Below, piece after piece: positions 9,454 through 17,473 of a stretch of 64,000 nt of DNA. The notes below the pieces were generated by a model. It had not been told where the DNA came from, ran no database searches, and saw only the letters and a list, made by a program, of their open reading frames with translations. A program made the position numbers and the translations under genes. Source of the DNA: Asanoa sp. WMMD1127 (lineage in GTDB: Bacteria > Actinomycetota > Actinomycetes > Mycobacteriales > Micromonosporaceae). Location of the stretch: the NCBI RefSeq assembly GCF_029626225.1, contig NZ_JARUBP010000001.1, forward strand, positions 4,092,001-4,156,000. Direction: 5' to 3'. Within the stretch, counting starts at the first letter, position 1, and every line of letters starts with the position of its first letter.

Positions 9454-10311
9454 TCACCCCTTGAGCGCGCCCGTGAGGCCGCCGACGATCCGGCGTTCGA
9501 AGAGGCTGAAGAAGACCAGGGCCGGGATCATCGACAGCGACGTGAAGGCCAGCACCTTCGCCGTGTCGACCGAGTACTGCGACGCGAACGCCTGCACCCC
9601 CAGCGGGAGCGTGAACGCCTCCTGGTCGTTCAGCAGGAACAGCGGCAACAGATAGCTGTTCCAGCTGCCGATGAACGCCAGGATCCCGGTCGTGATCAGG
9701 CCCGGCACGGACAGCGGCAGCGCCATCCGCCAGAAGAAGCCGAGCCGGCTGCACCGGTCGATGGCCGCCGCCTCCTCGATCTCCTTGGGGATCGCCTGCA
9801 GGAACGGCACGAGGATGATGACGGTCGTGGGCAGCCCGAAGGCGATCTGGGGGAGGATCACGCCGGGCAGCGTGTTCACCAGGCCCAGGTTCTTCACGAG
9901 GATGTAGAGCGGCGTGATCGCGACCGTGATGGGAAACATCAGCCCGGAGGCGAACAGCGCGTACATCGCGCCGCGGCCCCGGAACTTGTAGCGGGCCAGG
10001 ACGTAGCTGGCCATCACGCCCAACGTGACGACGCCGACCGTCGTGGCGACGGCCGCGATCGTCGAGTTGGTGACCTGACGCCAGAACGTCTCGCCGCCCA
10101 GCACGTCTGTGTAGTTGCTGAACACCCACGGGCTCGGCAGGCCGGCCGGGTCGACGGTGATCTGCGAGTTGGTGCGGAAGCCGCCGAGGATGATGTAGAT
10201 GACCGGCCCGAGCATGAGACCGATCAGCATCAGGGCGACGAGATAGACGATCGGGCTGCCCCAGCGGGTGTCCCGCCGCGGCCGGCGCCGGGCGGCACTG
10301 AGTGTGGCCAT
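9454..10311 (-). CDS. sugar ABC transporter permease (MalG type)
   Basis: Inner-membrane permease of a CUT1-type carbohydrate importer. The 285-aa product has six hydrophobic segments and the EAA loop (EAAAIDRCSRLGFFWRMALPL region) that contacts the ATPase. It is the last gene of the binding protein-MalF-MalG operon, 3 bp after its partner permease. No ATPase gene is present; CUT1 importers in actinomycetes commonly share the MsiK ATPase encoded elsewhere. The divergent GH10 xylanase suggests xylo-oligosaccharides as substrate, which is inference. Confidence 0.93.
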   Translation of the reverse strand: MATLSAARRRPRRDTRWGSPIVYLVALMLIGLMLGPVIYIILGGFRTNSQITVDPAGLPSPWVFSNYTDVLGGETFWRQVTNSTIAAVATTVGVVTLGVMASYVLARYKFRGRGAMYALFASGLMFPITVAITPLYILVKNLGLVNTLPGVILPQIAFGLPTTVIILVPFLQAIPKEIEEAAAIDRCSRLGFFWRMALPLSVPGLITTGILAFIGSWNSYLLPLFLLNDQEAFTLPLGVQAFASQYSVDTAKVLAFTSLSMIPALVFFSLFERRIVGGLTGALKG

Positions 10312-10314
10312 GTC

Positions 10315-11316
10315 CTACCGTCCTTCGGTGAGCGCGCCCTCGGTGTCCCGGCGCAGCACGAAGCGCTGGTACACGAGGGCGATGAGCAGAGAGATGAAGA
10401 ACACCACGACCGCCACCGCGTTGCCGTAGCCGAAGTTGCCCGCGTTGCGGCCCTCGGTGACCATGTACGTCACCATCGTCGACGTGCCGGCCGTCGACGC
10501 GACGTACTGGCCCCAGATGATGTAGACGAGGTCGAACAGCTGCAGCGCGCCGATGATCGACAGGAAGGCCCAGATCCGGATCGTCGGTCCCAGCAACGGC
10601 AGGGTGATCCGCCGCTGGGTCTGCCAATATGACGCGCCGTCCACCGCGGCCGCCTCGGACAGCTCCTCCGGGATGTTCTGCATCCCGGCCAGGAACAGGA
10701 TCACCGCGAAGCCGATGTACTTCCACGTCAGGATCGCCATCAGGGTCCAGATGGCGAGTTTGGGATTGGCCAGCCAGTCCTCGGCCAACCCGCCGAGACC
10801 GATCGACCGGAGCACGCCGTTGACCGCGCCGCTGGACTGGAGCAGCAGGCTCCAGGCGGTGCCGGCGATGACCTCGGCGATGACGTACGGGACAAAGATG
10901 AGCACCCGGATGACCGACTGGCCGCGTATGCGCTGGTTGAGCAGCAGGGCCAGGGCGATGGCGATCGGACCCTGGATGACCAGCGACAGCACGACGATCA
11001 GGCCGTTGTGCCACAGGGCCGACAGGAAGGCACTGTCCTGCAGGATGGTCCTGTAGTTGTCGAGGTTGACGAAGTTCGTCGGGACCCCGAAGCCCTTCCA
11101 CCGGTAGAAGCCGTAGTACCCGGCCAGGACGACCGGGAAGATGACGAAGCTGAGGAACATCAGGATCGCCGGACCGGACAGCGCCGCGATCTCCAGACGT
11201 TGGGCCCAACCGATTCCACGCCGGCGGGGACGGGGCGGAGGTGGCGCCTGCACGCCACCTCCGCTCCGCACGCGACCGCCGGGCGCATCCTGTGTGACCG
11301 CTGCGCCGTCGCTCAT
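10315..11316 (-). CDS. sugar ABC transporter permease (MalF type)
   Basis: Second integral membrane subunit of the CUT1 importer, 333 aa. It has a proline-rich cytosolic N-terminus, about six membrane spans and an EAA loop (EAAAVDGASYWQTQRRITLPLL). It lies 14 bp after the binding-protein gene and 3 bp before the MalG-type gene, so the three are co-transcribed. Confidence 0.93.
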   Translation of the reverse strand: MSDGAAVTQDAPGGRVRSGGGVQAPPPPRPRRRGIGWAQRLEIAALSGPAILMFLSFVIFPVVLAGYYGFYRWKGFGVPTNFVNLDNYRTILQDSAFLSALWHNGLIVVLSLVIQGPIAIALALLLNQRIRGQSVIRVLIFVPYVIAEVIAGTAWSLLLQSSGAVNGVLRSIGLGGLAEDWLANPKLAIWTLMAILTWKYIGFAVILFLAGMQNIPEELSEAAAVDGASYWQTQRRITLPLLGPTIRIWAFLSIIGALQLFDLVYIIWGQYVASTAGTSTMVTYMVTEGRNAGNFGYGNAVAVVVFFISLLIALVYQRFVLRRDTEGALTEGR

Positions 11317-11330
11317 CGTCGCGTTACCCC

Positions 11331-12620
11331 TCAGCCCTTCTTGGCTGCTTCGTTCACTGCCTTGATGATTCCGGCGACGTCACCCTTGCCGGCCAGCAGA
11401 TCCACGACGCTGACATTGAGGGCGTTGCCCACGTTCTGGCCGTACACCGTGTCCAGCCACTGCGAGACGTACGGCGCCTTGTTGTAGGCGTCGAGAACCG
11501 CCTTGAGGTAGTCCTCGGTGACCGCGCCCTGCGCGTCCTTGTTGACCGGCAACGCGTTGAAGCCCTTGTAGTAGGCCTCCTGCAGGTCCTTGGTCAGCAG
11601 GAAGTTCAGGAAGTCGGCGCACTCCTTGGGCGCGCCCTCCGAGCACGAGTAGCCGTCGGCGCCGCCCATGATCGCGGCCGGGTCGCCCTGGCCACCGGGG
11701 ACCGCCGGGAAGGGGAAGAAGCTCAGGTCGGGCAACGGCTTCTGGTCCTTCGTCAGCGAGGCGATCACGCCCGGGTCCCAGGCGCCCATGAGCTCCATGC
11801 TCGCCTTGTAGTTGGCGACCAGGCCGGCTGAGCTTCCCGCGCCCTGCTGGGCCGAGGTGGTCAGGAACCCGTCGTTGAACGGCTTGGTGTCGGCGAAGGC
11901 CTTCAGGTCCTCGCCGGCCTTCGTCCAGCAAGCGTCGTCGAAGGTCTTGCTCTTGGCCGTGGCCTCGAGCGTCGACTGGCTGCACGCGCGCAGCGCGAAG
12001 AAGTAGTACCAGTGCGCGGCCGGCCAGGCATCCTTGCCGCCGAGGGCGATCGGCGTGCCGTTGGCCTTGAGCTTGGTCACCGCGGCGTTGAGCTCGTCGA
12101 TCGTCGTCGGGACCGCCGTGACGCCGGCCTTCTCGAAGATGTTCTTGCTGTACCAGAGACCACCGGGAAGGATCGAGATCGGGACGGCGTAGGACTTGCC
12201 GTCGACCTGACCCGTCTGCAGCGCCGCTTCGCCGACCGCCTGCCTGGTCGCGTCGGTGATGTCGGCACTGATGTCCTTGAGCTGGCCGGCCTCGACCATC
12301 GCGGCCATCTTGCCGCCGCCCCGCTGCAGGAAGATGTCCGGCGCGGAGCCTGAGTTCAGCGCGGTCTGTAGCTTGCCGTCGAGGTCTTCGTTCTGAATGG
12401 ACTGAATCTTGATGGTGACGTTCGGGTTGGCCGCGTGGAAGTCGGCGGCCGCCTTGTCCCAGAACGCCTTGCCCGGGCCGGTCGTGGCATTCATCCACAG
12501 CTGCATCGTGACGTTGCCGCCGGAGCTGCCGCTGTCGTCGTCGCCGCTACCGCACGCGGCCAGGCTCGCGGCGGCCAACGCCACCACGGCGGCCATCGCG
12601 AAAGTCTTCTTAGGTGCCAT
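11331..12620 (-). CDS. extracellular sugar-binding lipoprotein
   Basis: Substrate-binding component of the CUT1 importer. The 429-aa precursor has a hydrophobic signal ending in the lipobox LAAC, predicting a lipid-modified cysteine, then a Gly/Ser/Asp linker. The body matches family 1 sugar-binding proteins (VTMQLWMN, GGGKMAAMVEAGQL, GADGYS blocks). It is first in the operon, with a promoter (TTGACA-18-TAGCTT) and a palindromic box upstream. The GH10 gene diverges from it, pointing to xylobiose or longer xylo-oligosaccharides. Cello-oligosaccharides remain possible. Confidence 0.92.
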   Translation of the reverse strand: MAPKKTFAMAAVVALAAASLAACGSGDDDSGSSGGNVTMQLWMNATTGPGKAFWDKAAADFHAANPNVTIKIQSIQNEDLDGKLQTALNSGSAPDIFLQRGGGKMAAMVEAGQLKDISADITDATRQAVGEAALQTGQVDGKSYAVPISILPGGLWYSKNIFEKAGVTAVPTTIDELNAAVTKLKANGTPIALGGKDAWPAAHWYYFFALRACSQSTLEATAKSKTFDDACWTKAGEDLKAFADTKPFNDGFLTTSAQQGAGSSAGLVANYKASMELMGAWDPGVIASLTKDQKPLPDLSFFPFPAVPGGQGDPAAIMGGADGYSCSEGAPKECADFLNFLLTKDLQEAYYKGFNALPVNKDAQGAVTEDYLKAVLDAYNKAPYVSQWLDTVYGQNVGNALNVSVVDLLAGKGDVAGIIKAVNEAAKKG

Positions 12621-12637
12621 GCAGTCACCCCTCGGAA

Positions 12638-12650
12638 CCGAAAGTTTCGG
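12638..12650. promoter_or_regulatory. palindromic box in the xylanase/importer intergenic region
   Basis: CCGAAAGTTTCGG is a perfect 13-bp palindrome around a central base. It contains the GAAAnTTTC core reported in actinomycete xylan-use promoters bound by LacI-type regulators. It sits 18 bp before the binding-protein start, just downstream of the predicted transcription start, a repressor-like position. Confidence 0.6.
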
Positions 12651-12673
12651 AGTGTTTCCGGAATATGACGCTC

Positions 12674-12703
12674 AAGCTAGGAACAGATCCATGTGCATGT
12701 CAA
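12674..12703 (-). promoter_or_regulatory. promoter of the sugar-importer operon
   Basis: On the minus strand a perfect -35 TTGACA (12703-12698) is followed after 18 bp by TAGCTT (12679-12674). Transcription would begin near 12667 and pass through the palindromic box at 12638-12650. Confidence 0.5.
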
Positions 12704-12804
12704 GATGTACGCGTGGACGGAAACTGGCGGTACATGAGCCGAATCCGCACCGAAATTATCTGTGGAAGTTGCGGCGGCCGCCCGGTCCTGGTCGGAGGCC
12801 CGAG

Positions 12805-14037
12805 GTGACCGGGGACCACCTCGGTCATCGCCTCGGCGACGTCCTGGTCACCGTGCTCGACGTCGATGGACGGCCGGTGTGCGACGACGAGGTCGTCGTC
12901 GAGCAGCGCGCCCACGCGTTTGCCTTCGGCAACATCGGCTTCGACCTCGTCCCCCTGGCCAACGAGGAGGCGGGCGGCGGCCTGGCGGGGCTGGCCGACC
13001 TGTGGCTGGACGTCTTCAACACCGCGACGCTGCCGTTCTACTGGGGTCCGTTCGAACCGCGGCCCGGTCGGCCCGACACCGCGCGGCTACGCCGGGCCGC
13101 GACGTGGTTCGTCGACCGCGGCTGCCGGGTGAAGGGCCACCCGCTGGTGTGGCACACGCTGAGCCCGGAGTGGCTGCACGAGCTGACCACCGACCAGGTC
13201 GAGGCCGCGGTCCGGCAGCGCATCCGGCGCGAGGTGGCCGGCTTCGCCGACGTCGTGTGGGCCTGGGACGCCGTCAACGAAGCGGTGATCATGCCGGTGT
13301 TCCGCAACGAGCGGCGCCGCAACGCGATCACCCGGCTGGCGTGGGACCGGGGGCGGATCGCGACCGTCCGGCTCGCGTTCGCGGAGGCGCGGGCGGCCGA
13401 TCCCGGGGCCACCCTGGTGATCAACGACTTCGACCTGACCACGGCGTACGAATGCCTGATCGAGGGTGTCCTCGAGGCGGGCGTCCGGATCGACGCGATC
13501 GGGCTGCAGAGTCACATGCACCAGGGCTACTGGGGTGAGGAGCGGACGCTGGCGATCCTGGATCGGTTCGCCCGGTTCGGGCTCCCGCTGCACCTGACCG
13601 AGACCACGCTGGTCTCCGGCCCGCTCATGCCACCGGAGATCGAGGATCTCAACGACTACCGTCCGGTGTCGTGGCCCTCGACGCCCGAGGGGGAGCGGCG
13701 ACAGGCCGACGAGATCGTGCGGCACTACCGCACGCTGTTCGCGCACCCCGCGGTCGAGGCCGTCACCTACTGGGGGATCACGGACGACGGCGCGTGGCTC
13801 GGCGCGCCCTGCGGTCTCGTCCGGGCCGATGGCACGCCGAAGCCCGCGTACGACGCCTTGCGGGGACTGGTGAAGGGCGAGTGGTGGCTTTCGCCGACCG
13901 TGCGGCGGACGGACGGAGCCGGGCGCCTGGTGGTACGCGGCTACCACGGGGATTACGTTCTCCGGTGCGCCGGGCGCGCGGCGCCCTTCACCGTTGACGC
14001 GACGGCGACGCCGGTGACGCTCCGGCTCGCGGAGTAG
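12805..14037 (+). CDS. GH10 endo-1,4-beta-xylanase without signal peptide
   Basis: Retaining glycosidase of family GH10. In the 410-aa form the acid/base is Glu159 (WDAVNEA) and the nucleophile Glu266 (HLTETT). GHPLVWH and INDFD are further family blocks. The N-terminal 40 residues match the preamble before the barrel, and the last 60 residues form a small beta domain. No signal peptide exists when the start is GTG 12805, which has GGAGG 6 nt upstream. The enzyme is therefore probably intracellular, cutting imported xylo-oligosaccharides. The frame is open upstream to 12409 but that part is antisense to the binding-protein gene. Confidence 0.9.
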   Translation: MTGDHLGHRLGDVLVTVLDVDGRPVCDDEVVVEQRAHAFAFGNIGFDLVPLANEEAGGGLAGLADLWLDVFNTATLPFYWGPFEPRPGRPDTARLRRAATWFVDRGCRVKGHPLVWHTLSPEWLHELTTDQVEAAVRQRIRREVAGFADVVWAWDAVNEAVIMPVFRNERRRNAITRLAWDRGRIATVRLAFAEARAADPGATLVINDFDLTTAYECLIEGVLEAGVRIDAIGLQSHMHQGYWGEERTLAILDRFARFGLPLHLTETTLVSGPLMPPEIEDLNDYRPVSWPSTPEGERRQADEIVRHYRTLFAHPAVEAVTYWGITDDGAWLGAPCGLVRADGTPKPAYDALRGLVKGEWWLSPTVRRTDGAGRLVVRGYHGDYVLRCAGRAAPFTVDATATPVTLRLAE

Positions 14038-14137
14038 GCGGCCCGCCCAGCAGTTGGTCGTCACTCACCGTTGTCGTTTTCTTCGGATCATGGCGTGCGA
14101 TCGCCGCCGGCGCGCGTCCGTAGCACGGCAAAAGAAG

Positions 14138-14172
14138 GCGCCGCGCGGAGTCGGCAGATCCCCGCGCGGCGC
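14138..14172 (-). terminator. rho-independent terminator of ssgB
   Basis: An 11-bp perfect stem (GCGCCGCGCGG with CCGCGCGGCGC) around a 13-nt loop. On the minus strand it is followed by TTCTTTT, and it lies just after the ssgB stop. Confidence 0.85.
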
Positions 14173-14186
14173 TTTCTTTCGGTGTT

Positions 14187-14618
14187 CTATCGGCCGGCCA
14201 GCAGCCGGTTGACCGCCGCGTCGACGTCCAGGTGGTCGGTTTCGCGACCGCGCGGGACGACGACGTAGGTCCGTCGCAGGAACCGCACCAGCACGCTGCG
14301 TGGCACCTCGAACAAGGCGTTCCCGTCGGGTGACGAGAGGGCCAGTGCGACGAAGTCGCCCCGCGGCGTGGCCCACGGCCAGACCCGGACGTCGCCGATG
14401 CCGGCGGGCTCGTCGAGGCCCGTGACGAGCAGCTCACGGGCGAACGACCAACTCACCGCCTCGCCGCCGGCCGAATCCGCGTGGAACAGGACGTGGACCG
14501 CGTACGGGTCGGCTGGGTCGTAGCGCAGGCTGGCGCGCACCGGCAGAGCGGTGGCGTCTGGTGCGACGAGCCGCAGTGAGGTTTCGACCTCAACGGTCGT
14601 CGGTCGGATGACACTCAT
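14187..14618 (-). CDS. ssgB: SsgB-type sporulation/cell-division regulator
   Basis: SsgA-like proteins occur in sporulating actinomycetes; SsgB positions FtsZ at septum sites in aerial hyphae. The 143-aa length and blocks such as LRYDPADPYAV, FARELLVTGL and GIGDVRVWP match this family. The conserved C-terminal VPRGRE...LDVDAAVNRLL end favours SsgB over the more divergent paralogs. It is a single-gene unit with a strong terminator downstream and an AT-richer leader upstream, compatible with developmental control. Confidence 0.88.
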   Translation of the reverse strand: MSVIRPTTVEVETSLRLVAPDATALPVRASLRYDPADPYAVHVLFHADSAGGEAVSWSFARELLVTGLDEPAGIGDVRVWPWATPRGDFVALALSSPDGNALFEVPRSVLVRFLRRTYVVVPRGRETDHLDVDAAVNRLLAGR

Positions 14619-14768
14619 GTACGTTCTCCCCCCGGCACCGCTGCGGGACGCGCTTGCCCCGCGTTTCCCATACTCAGGTGATACTCCTACTTACGCTCCG
14701 TCAATCGCTGATCTCACCCAGTAGTGGGAAGACGGTGCGTTATTGCATTACAAGCCCGGCAAATTGCG

Positions 14769-14774
14769 TATAAT
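14769..14774 (+). promoter_or_regulatory. consensus -10 box upstream of the PGPGW-protein gene
   Basis: A perfect TATAAT in an unusually AT-rich stretch (about 14700-14780), 120-130 bp before the next plus-strand start. A matching -35 is not clear. The rest of 14619-14860 shows nothing I can assign. Confidence 0.45.
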
Positions 14775-14897
14775 GCCCGACTTGCTGTGGTACTGGGCAC
14801 CGTCCGGCGTCGGGTAGCTCAGACGTCGACTCAGTTCGGTAACGTCGAGCGGTCCCGTTGAGTGACGGGCCGAAGCGGAGCCGGAGTGGATTGGGCG

Positions 14898-15434
14898 ATG
14901 AAACCATCCTCAATGGAGCAAATGGGCAGCGGCCCGGAGCTGGCGGCGACCACCGGGGAGGAGCACGGGGTGACGCTCGATCGGGGTAGCCCGCCCGAGA
15001 ATTCGGAATCCGGGGCGGTTACGGACCTTTCCAGCACATCCCGCCCCCATCGTGGTCGCGTCGGCGAGACTCTGGAGCTGATCCGGGCAAACCCGACCGG
15101 ACGGATGATCCTCCGCATCTCGGTCGCGATTGCCGGCCTGGCGGTGGTCGCTCTGGGTATTCTGCTCATACCGCTACCCGGCCCGGGCTGGTTCATCGTG
15201 ATCGGTGGCCTGGCCATTTGGGCGCTGGAGTTCACCTGGGCCAAAAAGCTCCTCACCTTCACCCGCCGCAACGTCCGCGCCTGGACCTCCTGGATCGGCC
15301 GCCAACCGTGGCCGTTACGGTCGGTAATCGGCGCGGTGGGGCTGGTCTTCGTGGCCTTCATCGTCTGGGCCTCGGTACGCGTCAGCTTCGACATCGACCT
15401 GATCACGGAGACACGGAACTACTTCGGTTGGTGA
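14898..15434 (+). CDS. PGPGW-motif transmembrane protein (TIGR02611-like)
   Basis: An integral membrane protein of 178 aa. After a polar N-terminal domain it has a hydrophobic pair containing the PLPGPGW motif between two spans, then ALEFTWAKK, and a third hydrophobic segment near the C-terminus. This arrangement is that of the PGPGW/TIGR02611 family, whose function is unknown. ATG 14898 is preferred; in-frame GTGs at 14862 and 14886 would lengthen only the variable N-terminus. tRNA-Val follows 50 bp downstream. Confidence 0.8.
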   Translation: MKPSSMEQMGSGPELAATTGEEHGVTLDRGSPPENSESGAVTDLSSTSRPHRGRVGETLELIRANPTGRMILRISVAIAGLAVVALGILLIPLPGPGWFIVIGGLAIWALEFTWAKKLLTFTRRNVRAWTSWIGRQPWPLRSVIGAVGLVFVAFIVWASVRVSFDIDLITETRNYFGW

Positions 15435-15483
15435 GGCCGGTGTGCACGGCAGTGTCGGGATCGGGTATTGTCGTGCGCGCTGA

Positions 15484-15555
15484 GGGCGATTAGCTCAGCG
15501 GGAGAGCGCTTCGTTCACACCGAAGAGGTCACTGGTTCGATCCCAGTATCGCCCA
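15484..15555 (+). tRNA. tRNA-Val (anticodon CAC)
   Basis: A 72-nt cloverleaf: acceptor arms GGGCGAT and ATCGCCC pair perfectly. The anticodon stem CTTCG/CGAAG encloses the loop TTCACAC with anticodon CAC. The T-arm contains GGTTCGATCCC. The 3' end reads A-C-A, so CCA is not fully encoded. Confidence 0.96.
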
Positions 15556-15567
15556 CAAGCTTCAGGT

Positions 15568-15600
15568 GCCCCTTGTCCGCGGAGTGCGCGGACCTGGGGC
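15568..15600 (+). terminator. hairpin after tRNA-Val
   Basis: GCCCC-tt-GTCCGCG pairs with CGCGGAC-ct-GGGGC around the loop GAGTG, 13 bp after the tRNA. There is no U-tract, but the position suits 3'-end formation. Bases 15601-15790 beyond it hold only GC-rich palindromes and two copies of CCCCACGGTGGTGG; no gene is seen. Confidence 0.6.
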
Positions 15601-15792
15601 GCTTGTCATGTCTGCCCCGGGGCCGAGCCCCGGGGGCCCCACGGTGGTGGTTGCTGCGTCGAGCCTCGGGTGCCCCACGGTGGTGGTGGTTGCTCTGCTG
15701 CCGGCTTGCTGCGGCGAGGGGTGGCCGCCAGCTGGGGGTCGGGCCGAGCCTGGGGTGAGGTTGGCACGCGTTTGCTTGCCTGCCGCGTGCGG

Positions 15793-16194
15793 TCACCGAC
15801 CGGGCGGGACGTCGGCCTGTTCCTCCCACCCCGCAACGGCGTCTACCTGATCCGCAACACTCTCTAACTCCAACGGCAACTCGATCACGGTCCCGCGGTC
15901 GTGCGATCTCCTCGTTGACGACCGCCGCGTTCGCGGGCGTGAATGGCTCGTCCTCGCAGATCGCGTGAATCCGTCCACCCTTCCGGCCGGCTGTCGTGAG
16001 CTTGTGCCCGAGAGGCTGGTCGCGCCGCCGTCCACCATGGACTTCATTACGTGGAGGGCGTACATCCGGATCCGCCGAATCGACGTCGAGTCCAGGCCCA
16101 GCGCGGCAGCGTCGTCACCATCGCGGACCTGCAAGCAGCAGCCGTGGACGTCGGAGCCATCGAAGACGCTGAAGAACCGGCGGCGGGTTAGCAC
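15793..16194 (-). pseudogene. composite remnant of a GyrI-like gene and an AlkX/YcaQ-like gene
   Basis: Reading from 16194, the first part (RRFFSVFD, QVRDGDDAAALGLDS) closely resembles residues about 40-70 of the intact GyrI-like protein at 21618-22034, but lacks the N-terminal third and then diverges. In another frame, bases about 15900-16015 encode HKLTTAGRKGG...CEDEPFTPANAAVVNEEIA. That matches the C-terminus of the winged-helix protein at 17474-18586 (KLDATADRKAG, HEDEPFDGATAAAVDEEIA). Two unrelated families are thus fused and frameshifted here. The nominal 133-aa frame has Arg/Ser-rich filler in the middle. I treat it as decayed DNA, not a functional gene. Confidence 0.7.
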
Positions 16195-16286
16195 GGGCTT
16201 AACCCGGCTTTATCCCGCCGCGCGCGAGGCTGGGCCGTGCTCAGGCCGGGGAGGGACCGGGCCGGGTCTACGCGGAAGGATCACCT

Positions 16287-17414
16287 ATGCGAATTCGATC
16301 GCTCGGAGTGCCGGCTCTGGCCGTCGCACTGCTGACGGCCGTCACACCGACCGCCGCCATGGCCGGGCCCGCTACCTTCGGCCCGCCGGTCGACGTCGCG
16401 GCGGGCGGTGTGCCGGGCGCCATGGCCACCGGGGACCTCGACGGCGACGGCCGGGCCGACCTGGCGGTCGCGCACCCGGACGCGGACCGGGTCTCGATCC
16501 TGCTCAGCCGCGGGGCGACCGGCTTCCGGAGCAGGACCGTGGTGGCCCTCGGCGGCGCGCCCCGCTCGGTCGCGCTCGCCGACGTTGACGGTGACGGCCG
16601 GCGGGACCTGGTCGCCACGGTCGTCGACATCGGGCTCGATCAGGTGGTGGTCGCCCGTGGTCGAGGCGACGGCCGATTTCGGGTGCCCCGGGTGATCGAC
16701 CTGGCCCCCAACAGCTTCCCCCGGAACCTGGTGCCAGCCGACCTGGACGGTGACCGGGACGTCGACCTCGCGCTGACCCTCGCCGGGCGGGAACAGGTGC
16801 AGGTGCTGCGCAATGACGGACGGGGCCGGTTCACACCAGGGGTGACGCTGGCGGCCGAGCCGACCGCCAACGACGGGCTGGCCGGGACCGACCTCAACGG
16901 GGACGGCCACACCGATCTGGTCGCGACCGGCGGCGGCTACGGCCGGGTGGTGACCTGGTTGAACGCCGGCGACGGCACCTTCGCGCCCGGGGTGTGGCAC
17001 GAACTGCCGACTCCGCGCAGCCCGGCCGTGCTCGCCGACTTCGACGCCGACGGTCGGGTCGACGCGGTCGTACCGGGGTCCGAGTGGAGCGACGCCCTCT
17101 ACCTGGCGGGCAACGGCGACGGCACCTTCACCGAGGAGCGCACGCTCGCTTTTGGCCAAGGTGAGCGGACCGCCGCCGCCGGGGACTTCGATGGCGACGG
17201 TCGCGCGGATCTCGCGTTCGGCGGCGGCTACTACGGCGTGCTGGTGATGCTCGGCAACGATGACGGCACTTTCCAGACTCCGGCCACCTTGGCCACGCCC
17301 GGTACTCCCGGCCCGCCCGTGGTCGATGACTTCACCGGGGACGGGCGGGACGACATCGTCGTGCCGAACGCCAACGGCCTGAGCGACATCCTCTGGTACT
17401 TCCCGGCCGGCTGA
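16287..17414 (+). CDS. secreted FG-GAP/VCBS repeat protein
   Basis: A 375-aa protein with a signal peptide (hydrophobic residues 7-22, cleavage near AMA-GPA). It then has about seven repeats built on the calcium-binding loop D-x-DGDG-x-x-DL (DLDGDGRADLAV, DVDGDGRRDLV, DLDGDRDVDLAL, DLNGDGHTDLV, DFDADGRVDAV, DFDGDGRADLAF, DFTGDGRDDIVV). This predicts an extracellular beta-propeller of FG-GAP/VCBS type. There is no attached catalytic domain, so binding or structural roles are likely. A strong bidirectional terminator follows. Confidence 0.88.
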   Translation: MRIRSLGVPALAVALLTAVTPTAAMAGPATFGPPVDVAAGGVPGAMATGDLDGDGRADLAVAHPDADRVSILLSRGATGFRSRTVVALGGAPRSVALADVDGDGRRDLVATVVDIGLDQVVVARGRGDGRFRVPRVIDLAPNSFPRNLVPADLDGDRDVDLALTLAGREQVQVLRNDGRGRFTPGVTLAAEPTANDGLAGTDLNGDGHTDLVATGGGYGRVVTWLNAGDGTFAPGVWHELPTPRSPAVLADFDADGRVDAVVPGSEWSDALYLAGNGDGTFTEERTLAFGQGERTAAAGDFDGDGRADLAFGGGYYGVLVMLGNDDGTFQTPATLATPGTPGPPVVDDFTGDGRDDIVVPNANGLSDILWYFPAG

Positions 17415-17437
17415 ACGCTGGCAAGCCCGCCGACCGA

Positions 17438-17467
17438 CGAAGCGCCCGGGATCCGCCGGGCGCTTCG
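17438..17467. terminator. bidirectional terminator between convergent genes
   Basis: A perfect 12-bp stem (CGAAGCGCCCGG with CCGGGCGCTTCG) and a 6-nt loop, placed between the convergent stops at 17414 and 17474. Confidence 0.8.
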
Positions 17468-17473
17468 TGCGGG

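Noticed and set aside
15484-15555. tRNA-Val as an integration site of a mobile element
   Set aside because: No integrase, no duplicated tRNA 3' end and no phage or plasmid genes nearby, although the adjacent DNA is decayed.
15468-15758. Open frames covering the tRNA and downstream GC-rich palindromes
   Set aside because: They overlap the tRNA or consist of low-complexity Gly/Pro/Arg sequence; no start site or motif supports them.
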